A DNA stretch of 64,000 nt from Atopomonas hussainii. Its GTDB lineage: Bacteria > Pseudomonadota > Gammaproteobacteria > Pseudomonadales > Pseudomonadaceae. Position 1 is the stretch's first letter. Each line of letters begins with the position of its first letter. Both the position numbers and the translations under genes were made by a program. A model generated the notes under the pieces. The model was not told the origin of the DNA and made no database searches. It saw only the letters and a list, made by a program, of their open reading frames with translations. Location of the stretch: NCBI RefSeq assembly GCF_900109735.1, contig NZ_FOAS01000007.1, forward strand, positions 124,001 to 188,000. The letters run 5' to 3'. Positions 16,205 through 25,131 of this stretch are shown here, in pieces.

Positions 16205-16243
16205 GAATCCTGTTTCTTGAGGCAAGAAGTGAATCAGGATTCA
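16205..16243 (-). promoter_or_regulatory. Palindromic operator candidate before tetR-dehydrogenase unit
   Basis: TGAATC-AG-GATTCA, a perfect palindrome at 16230-16243, lies 29 bp upstream of the TetR start codon. A second half-type element GAATCCTG at 16205-16212 pairs with CAGGATTC at 16235-16242. Autoregulation by the TetR protein is inferred. Confidence 0.5.
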
Positions 16244-16312
16244 TACTTTCACAGAAGCGCGAGTTCAGCCAGTCATTGCGACAAAAAGGCCAAGTTTGTG
16301 CAGCATCGGCAC

Positions 16313-18730
16313 TTATTGCCCCACGTGCGGCCGCGCCAACACCCAGCGCTGCAAGAGCAACTTGAGCTCTTCTAGCCGCACCGGCTTGGCCAAGTAGTCA
16401 TCCATGCCAGCAGCCAAGCAGCGCTCACGGTCGGCGTTTTGTGTGTAAGCAGTCACCGCCAGCACCGGTAGCTGCTTGCCGCTGGGCAGTTCACGCAGGG
16501 CGCGACACGCGGCAAAGCCGTCCATGTAGGGCATTTGGCAATCCATCAGCACGCCATCGAAGGCTTCACGGCCGACGATGGTTAGCGCCTCTTCACCGTT
16601 ATCGGCGGTGCGCACCTGATAGCCCAAACGCAGCAGCATGCCGCGAATCACCAGCTGGTTCACTGGGTCGTCCTCGACCAACAGCACTTTGCACTCGTGC
16701 GGTTCACGGTGCAGGGTTAAGGTCTCGTCCGGCAGTCGCTTGGGCAATTCGTGCAGCGGCCGGCCGGTGTGCGGCAAACCTAGCTTTAGCTTTAAGGTAA
16801 AGCAGCTACCCACATTGGGCGTCGAGGTGTGGCTCAGCTCGCCGCGCAGCAAACCGACCAGCTGCTGGCACAGGCTCAAACCAATGCCCAGCCCGGCATA
16901 GGCGCGCGAATGCGAGCCATCGGCTTGGCGGAAGTTGTCGTAGATGCGCTGGCCAAACTCTTCATCAAAACCGATGCCTGTATCGCTCACCTCAAAACGC
17001 AGGGTGAGGGAACGCCCGGGCTCGGCACTGGCTTGGCTAACCTGCAAGCGCACATGGCCCTTGCGGGTAAATTTCAGCGCGTTATCGAGCAAATAGCTCA
17101 GCGCTTGAGCGAGCTTACCGGCATCGCTTTCCACGATATCGGGGAGCTTTTCATCCAGCTGCACGGTAAAGGTCAGCCCGCGCGCTTGCGCTTTGGGGGC
17201 GAAGTCTTGGCGCAAGCCATCGAGCAAACTGCGCAGGCTAAAGGGCTCGTGCAAGGCGTATAGCTTGCTGGCCTGCAACTGCGTCAGGGCCAGAATGTCA
17301 TCCACCATGCGCAGCATGTCGCGCGCCGAGCCGGTAGCGGTGCGTTGGTACTCCTGCAATTCCGTGCTCATGGGCACGGTCTGCATCAGCTCCAAGGCGC
17401 CAATCACCCCATTCATCGGCGTGCGCAGCTCGTGGGTCAGGTTGCTTAAAAACTCGTCCTTCAAGCGGTTGCTGTTGGCCAGCTCTTTGTTCAGCACCTG
17501 CAGTTTTTCGCTGGCCTCATGCAGGATGCGCGCACGTTCTTCTTTCAGTGCATTGATGCGGTCGGCCAAGGCCAACGACAGCAGCGCCACCTCAATTGCC
17601 GAGCCAATCTGGCTGGCGTACATGGTGAGGAACATGTTGGGCAGATAGCCCATCACCATCAGGGTATTAATCACCCCGCCCAAGAGGAACGCCGTCCAGG
17701 CAAATAAGAAGTAGCGCGCCACACGCATGCCGCGCCACAAGGCGACTAAGCCGGCGGTGAACACCAACACCGAGAACACCAAGGCCATTAAGGTGGCCAA
17801 TGGCATAGCGACGCTGTAACTACTGGTCAGCGCCAGCACCATGCAGCCGGCCGCCCAGAGCATCAACGCCAGCAACAGGCGGTCGAGCCACGGCGAGTGC
17901 TCACTGGTGTGCAAGAAGCTGCGTGCGAACTGGCTGCCAAACACCCCGGCCATCCCCACCAAGAACGGCGTCGCGGCGTTGGCCCACCAGGGGTTATCCG
18001 GCCAGAAGTATTCGATTGCCGCGCCATTGACCGACAGCTGATACAGCCCGAATGAGCCGATATAGAGGATGTAAAACAGGTACGACCAGTCGCGCACACT
18101 GATGAAGATGAACAGGTTGTACACCAGCATCACCAGCAGCACGCCGTAGATCATGCCCAAGGCATAGATGCGCCCGGGCTGTTCTTCTAGGTAACTGATC
18201 GGCGACCACAAGGTTAACGGCGCCTGCAGCGAACCCTCCGACTGCAGGCGCAGGTACACCACCTCGCTCTGCCCGGCGGCTAAGGGTAAGGGGAATAAAT
18301 AGGTATGCGCTTTGATCGGCCGTGCGGCAAACGGCAGGCTATCGCCGCTGGCAATCTCCCGCCACTGGCCCTCTTGGGTGACATACAGCTTAACGCTGTC
18401 CAGCGGCGGGTAAGCGAGTTCGAGCAACCAGCGGGCATCGCGTTGCTCGGTCACCGGCTGGTAATCCAGCACTAAGCGCAGCCAGAACACCGAGTTTGAA
18501 TAACCGGCATTGAGCACCGGCTGGCTGAGCGGGCGAAAACTACGCAGCAACTGCGGCGAGGCCACGTCGGTAATGGTCCACTCACCGCGCACATCCTCCA
18601 ACACTTCCACATGCTGGCCCAAGGGCTCGCTTTGCAAGAACTCGTCAAAGGTCAACGCCTTGGCCGGCAAAGTCAGCAACAGGCTCAATAACGCCACGAA
18701 CACCAGCCCGCGCTTGCAGAGAAAACCCAT
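16313..18730 (-). CDS. ladS: LadS hybrid sensor histidine kinase
   Basis: An 805-residue sensor: signal segment, periplasmic 7TMR-DISMED2 domain (about 25-185), seven-helix 7TM-DISM membrane unit (about 190-390), HisKA with His434 in LSNLTHELRTPMNG, HATPase (DNALKF, DTGIGF, GLGIGLSL) and a C-terminal receiver with phospho-Asp near 730 (GVLMDCQMPYMDG). This is the LadS layout (about 795 residues in P. aeruginosa), which transfers phosphate toward the GacS/GacA pathway and favours biofilm over acute virulence. The start at 18730 is preferred over 18748 because of GGGG upstream. Its locus position beside the acyl-CoA dehydrogenase/TetR pair and thiDE-hemL also matches. Confidence 0.9.
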   Translation of the reverse strand: MGFLCKRGLVFVALLSLLLTLPAKALTFDEFLQSEPLGQHVEVLEDVRGEWTITDVASPQLLRSFRPLSQPVLNAGYSNSVFWLRLVLDYQPVTEQRDARWLLELAYPPLDSVKLYVTQEGQWREIASGDSLPFAARPIKAHTYLFPLPLAAGQSEVVYLRLQSEGSLQAPLTLWSPISYLEEQPGRIYALGMIYGVLLVMLVYNLFIFISVRDWSYLFYILYIGSFGLYQLSVNGAAIEYFWPDNPWWANAATPFLVGMAGVFGSQFARSFLHTSEHSPWLDRLLLALMLWAAGCMVLALTSSYSVAMPLATLMALVFSVLVFTAGLVALWRGMRVARYFLFAWTAFLLGGVINTLMVMGYLPNMFLTMYASQIGSAIEVALLSLALADRINALKEERARILHEASEKLQVLNKELANSNRLKDEFLSNLTHELRTPMNGVIGALELMQTVPMSTELQEYQRTATGSARDMLRMVDDILALTQLQASKLYALHEPFSLRSLLDGLRQDFAPKAQARGLTFTVQLDEKLPDIVESDAGKLAQALSYLLDNALKFTRKGHVRLQVSQASAEPGRSLTLRFEVSDTGIGFDEEFGQRIYDNFRQADGSHSRAYAGLGIGLSLCQQLVGLLRGELSHTSTPNVGSCFTLKLKLGLPHTGRPLHELPKRLPDETLTLHREPHECKVLLVEDDPVNQLVIRGMLLRLGYQVRTADNGEEALTIVGREAFDGVLMDCQMPYMDGFAACRALRELPSGKQLPVLAVTAYTQNADRERCLAAGMDDYLAKPVRLEELKLLLQRWVLARPHVGQ

Positions 18731-18821
18731 TGCCACCCCACCACACAAACAGACTGATTAGTTCAATAAAAGGATAGGCGACTCTAGCACAGGCGGCACG
18801 GCCAATCGTGGCTATAAACGC

Positions 18822-18847
18822 AACGGCCCGCACAAGGCGGGCCGTTT
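18822..18847 (-). terminator. Hairpin between Mpo1-like gene and ladS
   Basis: AACGGCCCGC / GCGGGCCGTT, a 10-bp stem with a short loop; the T tract on the minus strand is interrupted, so termination may be partial. Confidence 0.55.
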
Positions 18848-18868
18848 CAGGGGTAAAACTAGGCGACT

Positions 18869-19294
18869 TTAGGCGTAGCGCCAGCCCATACGGCGATACA
18901 AAAAGGTCAGACACCACACCGGCCCCACCAGCAAAAACTGCACGTCTTTAAAGAACGACGGCTTTTTACCTTCCACATGGTGGCCAATAAATTGCCCCAC
19001 CCAAGCCAGCACAAAGATAATCAACGACGGCCAAAACACCTGCTGCAGCTGGGTTAGCACAGCGATCACCAGCACGCTCAGCGCCGCCATCACCACGGCC
19101 ACCCGCCACGACAGACTGAAATAAAACGCCAGCGCCACGCCGATAAAGGCCAGCATCACCGCCGGGTGCAAGGCCCACAGCATGCCCAGCAAGCTGAAAG
19201 TAATCAGCGGCACGCACACCCAGTGAAAGGCTTTATTGACAGGGTCTTGATGGCTATCGGCGTAGTCATCTAACCATTGATCCAAGGTTCGCAT
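18869..19294 (-). CDS. Mpo1-like (DUF962) membrane protein
   Basis: A 141-residue protein with four hydrophobic segments. The opening YADSHQDPVNKAFHWVCVPL is typical of the DUF962/Mpo1 family; yeast Mpo1 is an iron-dependent dioxygenase acting on 2-hydroxy fatty acids in alpha-oxidation. Conserved His residues at the N-terminus and in GQFIGHHVEGKKP are present. The ATG at 19294 is used (a GTG one codon upstream is also possible); GGAG lies upstream. Confidence 0.8.
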   Translation of the reverse strand: MRTLDQWLDDYADSHQDPVNKAFHWVCVPLITFSLLGMLWALHPAVMLAFIGVALAFYFSLSWRVAVVMAALSVLVIAVLTQLQQVFWPSLIIFVLAWVGQFIGHHVEGKKPSFFKDVQFLLVGPVWCLTFLYRRMGWRYA

Positions 19295-19443
19295 CACAAG
19301 GCTCCTCGTCGCGTTGTTATACCTCCAGTCTGGCCACAGGTGCGGCTTGGCTCAAGTGCGATGAACTGTCCCTGCCGGCCAAAATGCAGGCGCTATACTT
19401 TATTTGATTCAACACCCCAGCATTGTCGTAGAGGCTCGCTTGC

Positions 19444-20220
19444 ATGATCCGCTTACGCCGCTGTTGCTATCTGCTCTGCGTGGCGCTGTTAAGCCCTTGG
19501 GCGTGGGCCGAAACGCCGGCGCCGGTGCGTTTAGTCACCCTCGACTGGCCGCCTTATGTGGGGCAAACCCTGCCAGCGCAGGGTTACGCCAGCGAAGTGA
19601 TGCAACTGGCCTTTGCCGCCAGCGGGCAAACCGTGGAGATCCGCTTCGCCCCTTGGGCACGCGCGCTGCGCATGGTGCGCAAAGGCGAAGTCGACGGCTT
19701 ATTTCCCGAATACTACGACCCGCAACAAAGACCCAGCCTGAGCTATTCACAAGCCTTTCCCGGCGGCCCAGTGGGCTTATATGCACGCAAAGACAGCGGC
19801 TTTACGCTGGTGCATAACCCGCAAAGCGACCCCAACGCCGCAGTGGCTGAACTGCAAGGGAAAACCCTCGGCTTGGTTCGTGGCTATATCAATCATCCGG
19901 TGCTCGATGCCTCGGAACTGTTCGAGCGTGATCTGGCCGTCTCCGACGAGCAAAACCTCGCCAAGTTGTTTCGCGGCGGTGTCGACCTGATCTTTATCGA
20001 CTTCTTCGTCGCCCGCTATTGGATCGCCCGTCGCTACCCGTGGTTTGCCGAAGAGCTGATTGCCGTGGAGCCCGCGTTTGAAAGCAAAACCCTGCACTTA
20101 GTCACCATGAAAAACCAAGCGCGCGGCCAAACTGTGCTGCAGAGCTTCGACCAAGGCCTGCAACAGCTCAAAGACAGCGGCGAGCTAGACGCCATCTTGC
20201 TGCGCCACGGCTTGCGTTAG
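19444..20220 (+). CDS. Periplasmic solute-binding protein, family 3
   Basis: A 258-residue protein with a signal peptide ending AWAET (signal peptidase I type) and a family-3 binding fold: VRLVTLDWPPYVG..., then MVRKGEVDGLFPEYYDPQQR, and LVRGYINHPVLDAS in the second lobe. Such proteins bind amino acids or similar small molecules. No ABC permease or ATPase is adjacent, so it may serve an unlinked system or act as a sensor subunit. TATACT at 19394-19399 could be its -10 box. Confidence 0.8.
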   Translation: MIRLRRCCYLLCVALLSPWAWAETPAPVRLVTLDWPPYVGQTLPAQGYASEVMQLAFAASGQTVEIRFAPWARALRMVRKGEVDGLFPEYYDPQQRPSLSYSQAFPGGPVGLYARKDSGFTLVHNPQSDPNAAVAELQGKTLGLVRGYINHPVLDASELFERDLAVSDEQNLAKLFRGGVDLIFIDFFVARYWIARRYPWFAEELIAVEPAFESKTLHLVTMKNQARGQTVLQSFDQGLQQLKDSGELDAILLRHGLR

Positions 20221-20287
20221 GGAAGCACTGATTTAATCCAATCACTGCGCTGTGCTTGAACCGTTCGGCGATTCAATCAGCGCTTGC
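20221..20287. repeat. Intergenic imperfect-palindromic repeat, copy A (short form)
   Basis: Ends are an 18-bp inverted repeat with 15 matches (GGAAGCACTGATTTAATC against GATTCAATCAGCGCTTGC). The interior TGTGCTTGAACCGTTCGGCG and following bases at 20251-20275 match copy B at 27511-27535 in 20 of 25 positions, and TCACTGCG is shared as well. Copy A looks like copy B with its centre removed. Confidence 0.6.
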
Positions 20288-20331
20288 TTTGGCGAGCCAT
20301 CCGCCGCGCGCAAAGTGATAAGCTGCGCGGC

Positions 20332-21129
20332 ATGATCAATCACTACCCTCACCGCCCCGGCGTGCTGTGTTTATCCGGCCACGACCCCAGCGGCGGCGCC
20401 GGCATTCAAGCCGATATCGAAACGCTGGCAGCGCTGAATTGTCACGCCCTGCCAGTGATCACCGCGCTCACCTGCCAAGACACCCACAATGTCGCCGCCG
20501 TGCTACCGCAAGACCCAGCATGGGTGGCACGCTGTGTGGCGCTGTTGCAGGCCGATCAACCGATCGCAACGATAAAACTTGGCATGCTCGGCAGCGCCGC
20601 CATGGCCCTGCAAGTCGCTGAGATTGCGCAGGGCATTAACGCACCGCTGATTATCGACCCGGTGCTGCGCGCCGGTGGCGGCACGCCTTTGGCCGATAGC
20701 GAATTGCTAAGCGTGCTGCGCGAGCAATTACTACCGCGCGCCACGCTGATCACCCCCAATCTGCCGGAAGCGCAAAAGCTCGCCGGCCTTGATGAGCAAG
20801 CCAGTGTACAGGCCTGCGCCGAGCAACTGCTTAAGCTCACCCCAGCGGTGTTGATTACCGGCGCGCATGACGACACGGTGAACGTCACCAATCGCCTGTT
20901 TACCCGCCACGATGGCAATCACAGCTGGGACTGCGCCCGTCTGCCCGGCAGCTATCACGGCTCCGGCTGCACCTTAGCGGCCAGCGTGGCCGGTTTAATT
21001 GCCCAAGGCATTAGCCTGCCCAGCGCCTGCCAACAAGCGCTGGACTACACCTGGCAGTGCTTACTCAATGCCGACCAACCCGGCAGCGGCCAATGGCTGC
21101 CACGGCGTATTCGCCCGGAGCAAGCATGA
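20332..21129 (+). CDS. thiD: Hydroxymethylpyrimidine (phosphate) kinase
   Basis: A 265-residue ribokinase-fold enzyme that phosphorylates HMP and HMP-P in thiamine synthesis. Motifs: [14 protein letters not shown] at the N-terminus (substrate loop), and the C-terminal [13 protein letters not shown] anion hole with the catalytic residue region. The ATG at 20332 is chosen by homology; the longer frame begins inside the repeat. It overlaps thiE by 4 bp. No TPP riboswitch is visible upstream. Confidence 0.93.
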   Translation: MINHYPHRPGVLCLSGHDPSGGAGIQADIETLAALNCHALPVITALTCQDTHNVAAVLPQDPAWVARCVALLQADQPIATIKLGMLGSAAMALQVAEIAQGINAPLIIDPVLRAGGGTPLADSELLSVLREQLLPRATLITPNLPEAQKLAGLDEQASVQACAEQLLKLTPAVLITGAHDDTVNVTNRLFTRHDGNHSWDCARLPGSYHGSGCTLAASVAGLIAQGISLPSACQQALDYTWQCLLNADQPGSGQWLPRRIRPEQA

Positions 21130-21758
21130 GCCTCACTCGCGGCCTGTATGCCATCACCGACAGCCTTCTATTAGCCGACGACCGCTTGCTGCCCTACTGC
21201 GAGGCGGTGCTCAAAGGCGGCGCCAGCTTGCTGCAATACCGCGATAAAACCCGCGACCAAGCTCGCCGCCACGATGAAGCGCTGCGCCTACGCGAACTGT
21301 GCGAACGCTACGGCGCGCAGCTAATTATTAACGATGACGTGGCGCTGGCCTTAGCCGTAGAAGCGCACGGCGTGCACTTGGGGCAAACCGATGGCTCGCT
21401 GAGCGAGGCCCGCGCGCGCTTGCCGCAAGGCGCGTTGCTGGGCGCCACCTGCCACGCCAATCTGGAGTTGGCCGCCGCTGCCGAGCAGGCTGGCGCCGAC
21501 TACTTAGCCTTCGGGCGTTTTTTTCTGTCTAAAACCAAGCCCGGCGCTGCCGCCGCGCCGCTGTCGATTCTGCATGACGCCGGTCAACAAAGCCGTTTGC
21601 CTAAGGTGGCGATTGGCGGCGTGAGCTTGGATAATGCCGCATCCCTGCTCGATGCCGGCGCCGACTACCTTGCGGTGGTCAACAGCCTATTCGCCGCCGA
21701 CAACGCCGCCGAGGTAGAACGCCGCGCGCGTGCGTTTGTCGAGCTGATTCATTCCTGA
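21126..21758 (+). CDS. thiE: Thiamine-phosphate synthase
   Basis: A 210-residue TIM-barrel enzyme that joins HMP-PP and thiazole phosphate to thiamine phosphate. Motifs: [46 protein letters not shown]. It starts at the ATGA overlap with thiD, so the pair is translationally coupled, and hemL follows after 18 bp, probably in the same transcript. Confidence 0.94.
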   Translation: MSLTRGLYAITDSLLLADDRLLPYCEAVLKGGASLLQYRDKTRDQARRHDEALRLRELCERYGAQLIINDDVALALAVEAHGVHLGQTDGSLSEARARLPQGALLGATCHANLELAAAAEQAGADYLAFGRFFLSKTKPGAAAAPLSILHDAGQQSRLPKVAIGGVSLDNAASLLDAGADYLAVVNSLFAADNAAEVERRARAFVELIHS

Positions 21759-21776
21759 CCGTTTACGAGAACTGCC

Positions 21777-23066
21777 ATGTCCCGCTCAGCCAGCCTGTTT
21801 GAACAAGCCCAAGCCCATATCCCCGGTGGCGTAAACTCACCGGTACGCGCGTTTAAAAGCGTCGGCGGCACACCGCTGTTTTTTAAGCACGCGCAAGGCG
21901 CCTATGTGATTGACGAAGATGACAAGCGCTATGTCGATTACGTCGGCTCATGGGGCCCGATGATCCTCGGTCACAGCCATCCTGACGTATTAGATGCGGT
22001 GCGCAAGCAACTGGAGCACGGTTTGTCCTACGGCGCGCCGACCGCGCTGGAAGTGCAAATGGCCGATCTGGTCTGCGAGCTGGTGCCGTCGATGGAGCTG
22101 GTGCGCATGGTCAGCTCCGGCACCGAAGCGACCATGAGCGCGATTCGCTTAGCGCGTGGCTACACCGGCCGCGACGCGATCATCAAGTTTGAAGGCTGCT
22201 ACCACGGCCACTCCGACAGCCTGCTGGTGAAAGCCGGCTCCGGCCTGCTCACCCAAGGTGTGCCTAGCTCGGCTGGCGTACCGGCAGACTTTGCCAAGCA
22301 CACCCTGACCCTGCCGTTTAACGACATCGACGCCGTGGCCAACGCCTTGGCCGACGTGGGCCAAAGCGTGGCCTGCATCATCGTCGAGCCGGTGGCCGGC
22401 AACATGAACTGCGTACCGCCGGCACCGGGCTTCTTGGAAGGCCTGCGCGCGCTGTGCGACCAGCACGGCGTGGTGCTGATTTTTGACGAAGTCATGACCG
22501 GCTTCCGCGTCGCCTTAGGTGGCGCGCAAGCGCGTTACGGCGTGAACCCCGACCTGACCACCTTCGGCAAGATCATCGGCGGCGGCATGCCGGTCGGTTG
22601 CTTTGGCGGTAAGCGCGCGATTATGGAATGCATCGCGCCGCTGGGGCCGGTGTATCAAGCCGGCACCTTGTCGGGCAATCCGCTGGCCATGGCTGCCGGC
22701 TTGACCACCCTCAAGCTGATCAGCCGTGATGGCTTCCACGCCGAGCTGGAGACCTACACCACGCGCATGCTGCAAGGCCTGCAAGAGCGTGCCGATGCGG
22801 CGGGCATTCCGTTTGTCACCACACAAGCCGGCGGCATGTTTGGCCTGTACTTCAGCGGTGCCGACGATATCGTCACCTTTGAGGATGTGATGGCCAGCGA
22901 TGTCGAGCGCTTCAAGCGCTTCTTCCACCTGATGCTCGACGGCGGTGTGTATTTAGCCCCGAGTGCCTTCGAGGCCGGCTTTACCTCCATTGCCCACGGC
23001 GAAGCGGAGCTGAAACTGACCTTGGATGCCGCCGAACGCGCCTTCGCTGCACTGCAGAACAGCTAA
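21777..23066 (+). CDS. hemL: Glutamate-1-semialdehyde 2,1-aminomutase
   Basis: A 429-residue PLP enzyme that makes 5-aminolevulinate from glutamate-1-semialdehyde, the committed step of C5 tetrapyrrole synthesis. Seen: [20 protein letters not shown] at the N-terminus, [26 protein letters not shown], and the PLP lysine in [14 protein letters not shown]. Normal length. The thiD-thiE-hemL order is a pseudomonad hallmark. The stop overlaps the next start. Confidence 0.96.
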   Translation: MSRSASLFEQAQAHIPGGVNSPVRAFKSVGGTPLFFKHAQGAYVIDEDDKRYVDYVGSWGPMILGHSHPDVLDAVRKQLEHGLSYGAPTALEVQMADLVCELVPSMELVRMVSSGTEATMSAIRLARGYTGRDAIIKFEGCYHGHSDSLLVKAGSGLLTQGVPSSAGVPADFAKHTLTLPFNDIDAVANALADVGQSVACIIVEPVAGNMNCVPPAPGFLEGLRALCDQHGVVLIFDEVMTGFRVALGGAQARYGVNPDLTTFGKIIGGGMPVGCFGGKRAIMECIAPLGPVYQAGTLSGNPLAMAAGLTTLKLISRDGFHAELETYTTRMLQGLQERADAAGIPFVTTQAGGMFGLYFSGADDIVTFEDVMASDVERFKRFFHLMLDGGVYLAPSAFEAGFTSIAHGEAELKLTLDAAERAFAALQNS

Positions 23067-23719
23067 TGGTGCCAATGGCCCAGTGGAGCACCTTTGTGAG
23101 CGACGGCGTATTGGCCTTGGCCTGCGCCGTCTGCGCGGTGCTCGCCCTACGTCAGCAAAGTCGCCGTGCGGCCATAGAGCAGCCACTGTGGTTCTGCGTG
23201 TTTCTCGCCTTTGCGCTCACCGCCAGCGCGGCCACCTTAGGCGCGCTGCGCTATGGCCCGCAGCTACCGGTGCAAGCAGCGCATAGCTGGCTAAGCCAAG
23301 CCAGCAGTTTGCTCGGTTTGCCGCTACTGGGCTTAGCTGCGTTAGTGTTGGCGCGGGGTTGGCGCTGGGAGAAATCCAGCTGGGGGCGCGCCATCTTAGG
23401 TCTGTGCGCCTTCTTTGAATTGGCCCGGCAAGCGGGCGTGTTCGAACACTATCGCCTGCTGCTGAATCTGCTCACGCTGGGTTTATTGCTCTATGCAGCG
23501 CTACTGCATGGGCGCGACAAAGCACTGCTTGGCGCGGCCCTCGGCTGTGCTGGGCTATTGAGCGTCGCTGGGCTATGGATTGGCACACAAGGCACCTTTG
23601 GGCCGTTTTACAGTGTCGATGTGTTCCATGCGCTACTGACGCTGGCCTATCCGCTGTGGCTATGGGTGCTGCTGCGCCTGCCGGCACTGCCTGCCGCAGA
23701 ACTGTCACCGACCGACTAA
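23066..23719 (+). CDS. Hypothetical integral membrane protein
   Basis: A 217-residue protein with about seven hydrophobic helices (for example GVLALACAVCAVLALR, PLWFCVFLAFALTASAATLGAL, ALLGAALGCAGLLSVAGLW). I do not recognise a family. Its ATG overlaps the last base of the hemL stop (TAATG), so it is translated with hemL, and a similar unnamed gene follows hemL in P. aeruginosa. An alternative start lies at 23075. Confidence 0.7.
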   Translation: MVPMAQWSTFVSDGVLALACAVCAVLALRQQSRRAAIEQPLWFCVFLAFALTASAATLGALRYGPQLPVQAAHSWLSQASSLLGLPLLGLAALVLARGWRWEKSSWGRAILGLCAFFELARQAGVFEHYRLLLNLLTLGLLLYAALLHGRDKALLGAALGCAGLLSVAGLWIGTQGTFGPFYSVDVFHALLTLAYPLWLWVLLRLPALPAAELSPTD

Positions 23720-23733
23720 TTGCCGCATAATGG

Positions 23734-23759
23734 TCAGGCTCGTACGGATTCGAGCCTGA
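23734..23759. terminator. Hairpin between the membrane protein and Sel1 gene
   Basis: TCAGGCTCG / CGAGCCTGA, 9-bp perfect stem with an 8-nt loop, followed by TTAATC; a weak terminator or a leader structure. Confidence 0.45.
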
Positions 23760-23785
23760 TTAATCAAACTGTGGAACCCCCTGTT

Positions 23786-24349
23786 GTGACTTTGGTTCGC
23801 CGCCTGCTCATCCCTGTTAGCCTGTGCTTTAGCGCACAGCTGTTTGCCTTGGACGACAGCAACACCTTGCTGCTGCCCAGCGATGAGCGCTGCCTGCTGA
23901 GCTTAAGCAGCACCGAGAGCGCCGCCCAAGCGCTGAGTCAGTGCAGCGACTGGGCCGCTCAAGGTGACCGCCAAGCGCAATTCGAACTGGGTCAATACTG
24001 GCTTAAGCAGCCGCTAGAGCGCCAAGACTTGCCGCAAGCTTTGCACTGGCTAGAGCTCGCCTCACTGCAAGGCCACGCCGAAGCGCAGCGCTTGCTAGGC
24101 CTGATGTACTGGCAAGGCCAAGGTGTCGACGGCAATAACGTGCAGGCCTATGTGATTTTGAAGATGGCCGCCGTCAACGGTTCCGACCAAGCGATGGATG
24201 ATGCCGATCATCTGGCCGAACAAATGCAGCGCAGCGAGTTGGCCATTGCTACTCAAGTGCTGGGCGATATCTTCCGCCGCTACCTCGATGAATTGCAGTC
24301 GCTACCGGCCAACGCCCCGCTGGGCGCTCAACCGACACCGCTGCCTTAA
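23786..24349 (+). CDS. Secreted Sel1-repeat protein
   Basis: A 187-residue protein. A GTG start at 23786 gives a good signal peptide (VTLVRRLLIPVSLCFSAQLFA), which is why it is preferred over the longer frame from 23720; its ribosome site is weak. Two Sel1-like repeats follow (AQFELGQYWLKQ...ALHWLELASLQGHAEAQRLLGLMYWQGQGV...AYVILKMAAVNG). Sel1 repeats mediate protein-protein contacts in the periplasm. Partner unknown. Confidence 0.7.
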   Translation: MTLVRRLLIPVSLCFSAQLFALDDSNTLLLPSDERCLLSLSSTESAAQALSQCSDWAAQGDRQAQFELGQYWLKQPLERQDLPQALHWLELASLQGHAEAQRLLGLMYWQGQGVDGNNVQAYVILKMAAVNGSDQAMDDADHLAEQMQRSELAIATQVLGDIFRRYLDELQSLPANAPLGAQPTPLP

Positions 24350-24375
24350 GCAATTCGCTTAATCGGCCACACAGC

Positions 24376-24404
24376 AAAACGGCGAGCCTAGGCTCGCCGT
24401 TTTA
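24376..24404. terminator. Bidirectional terminator (Sel1 gene / GNAT gene)
   Basis: A 28-bp perfect palindrome with arms AAAACGGCGAGCCT and AGGCTCGCCGTTTT, between two convergent genes. Confidence 0.9.
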
Positions 24405-24419
24405 GTTAGCTCGCGATGC

Positions 24420-24866
24420 TTAGAACGTCAGCGAGAAATGCTTGAACATATCGTCGTCCTGAAAACCCATCGAGCGGTACAGCTCGTGGCCGACTTCGTT
24501 GTCTTGTCGGGTGGCCGCACGCAAACCGATCACGCCTTCACGCTGGGCTAACTCACGCGCCTTTAAGATCAACCGATCGGCAACCAACTGACGGCGCGCC
24601 TCAGGAATCACGTAAATATCGTTCAGCACCCACACCGGCTTCAGCGATAACGACGACAAGCTGGGGAACAGCTGAATAAAGCCGAGAATTTTGTCTTCAT
24701 CATCAGCCATGGCCAAAAACAGGCGGGCGTCCTGATTCTTGATGCGCTCTTCCAGAAAGCGCCGCGAAGCTTCGGGGCTCGGTAACTGCTGATAAAACTC
24801 GCGATACGTCACGAATAACGGGGCGAGCGCATCCAAGTGCTCAAAGGTGGCGGGCAGGATTCTCAT
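24420..24866 (-). CDS. GNAT-family N-acetyltransferase
   Basis: A 148-residue single GNAT domain. Strand 4 / motif A region reads WVLNDIYVIPEARRQLVADRLILKARELA (pyrophosphate-binding loop RRQLVAD in the position of the usual R/Q-x-x-G-x-A), followed by GLRAATRQDNEVGHELYRSMGFQ. Substrate unknown. It is divergent from mpl across 265 bp. Confidence 0.85.
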   Translation of the reverse strand: MRILPATFEHLDALAPLFVTYREFYQQLPSPEASRRFLEERIKNQDARLFLAMADDEDKILGFIQLFPSLSSLSLKPVWVLNDIYVIPEARRQLVADRLILKARELAQREGVIGLRAATRQDNEVGHELYRSMGFQDDDMFKHFSLTF

Positions 24867-25131
24867 AGGTCTATCTCTACTTCTTGGACGTTAGAGGTAC
24901 CCGAGGCAAAAGCCTGAGGCGAACTAATCCTGCACGATGGCCAATGGAAAGCACAATCCAAACAAGCGTTTGATAAAAAAATCCCCGCCGCATTCCGTCA
25001 TTTTCTACGCCATAACCCGCCATCAATATGATGAATGACGCTGCCGCACGGTGCTCAACAGCCCCTTAGCGGCTGTGCTAACCTGCCGCCATCACGCGCT
25101 GGCGCGTACTTCTCTCGACACAAGGCTTGTC

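Noticed and set aside
20220-20331. TPP riboswitch ahead of thiD
   Set aside because: None of the conserved THI-box segments (CTGAGA, ACCTGA types) is present; the gap is filled by the repeat.
24996-25040. CGTCATT / AATGACG inverted repeat before mpl
   Set aside because: Only 7-bp arms about 30 bp apart with no matching promoter; could occur by chance.
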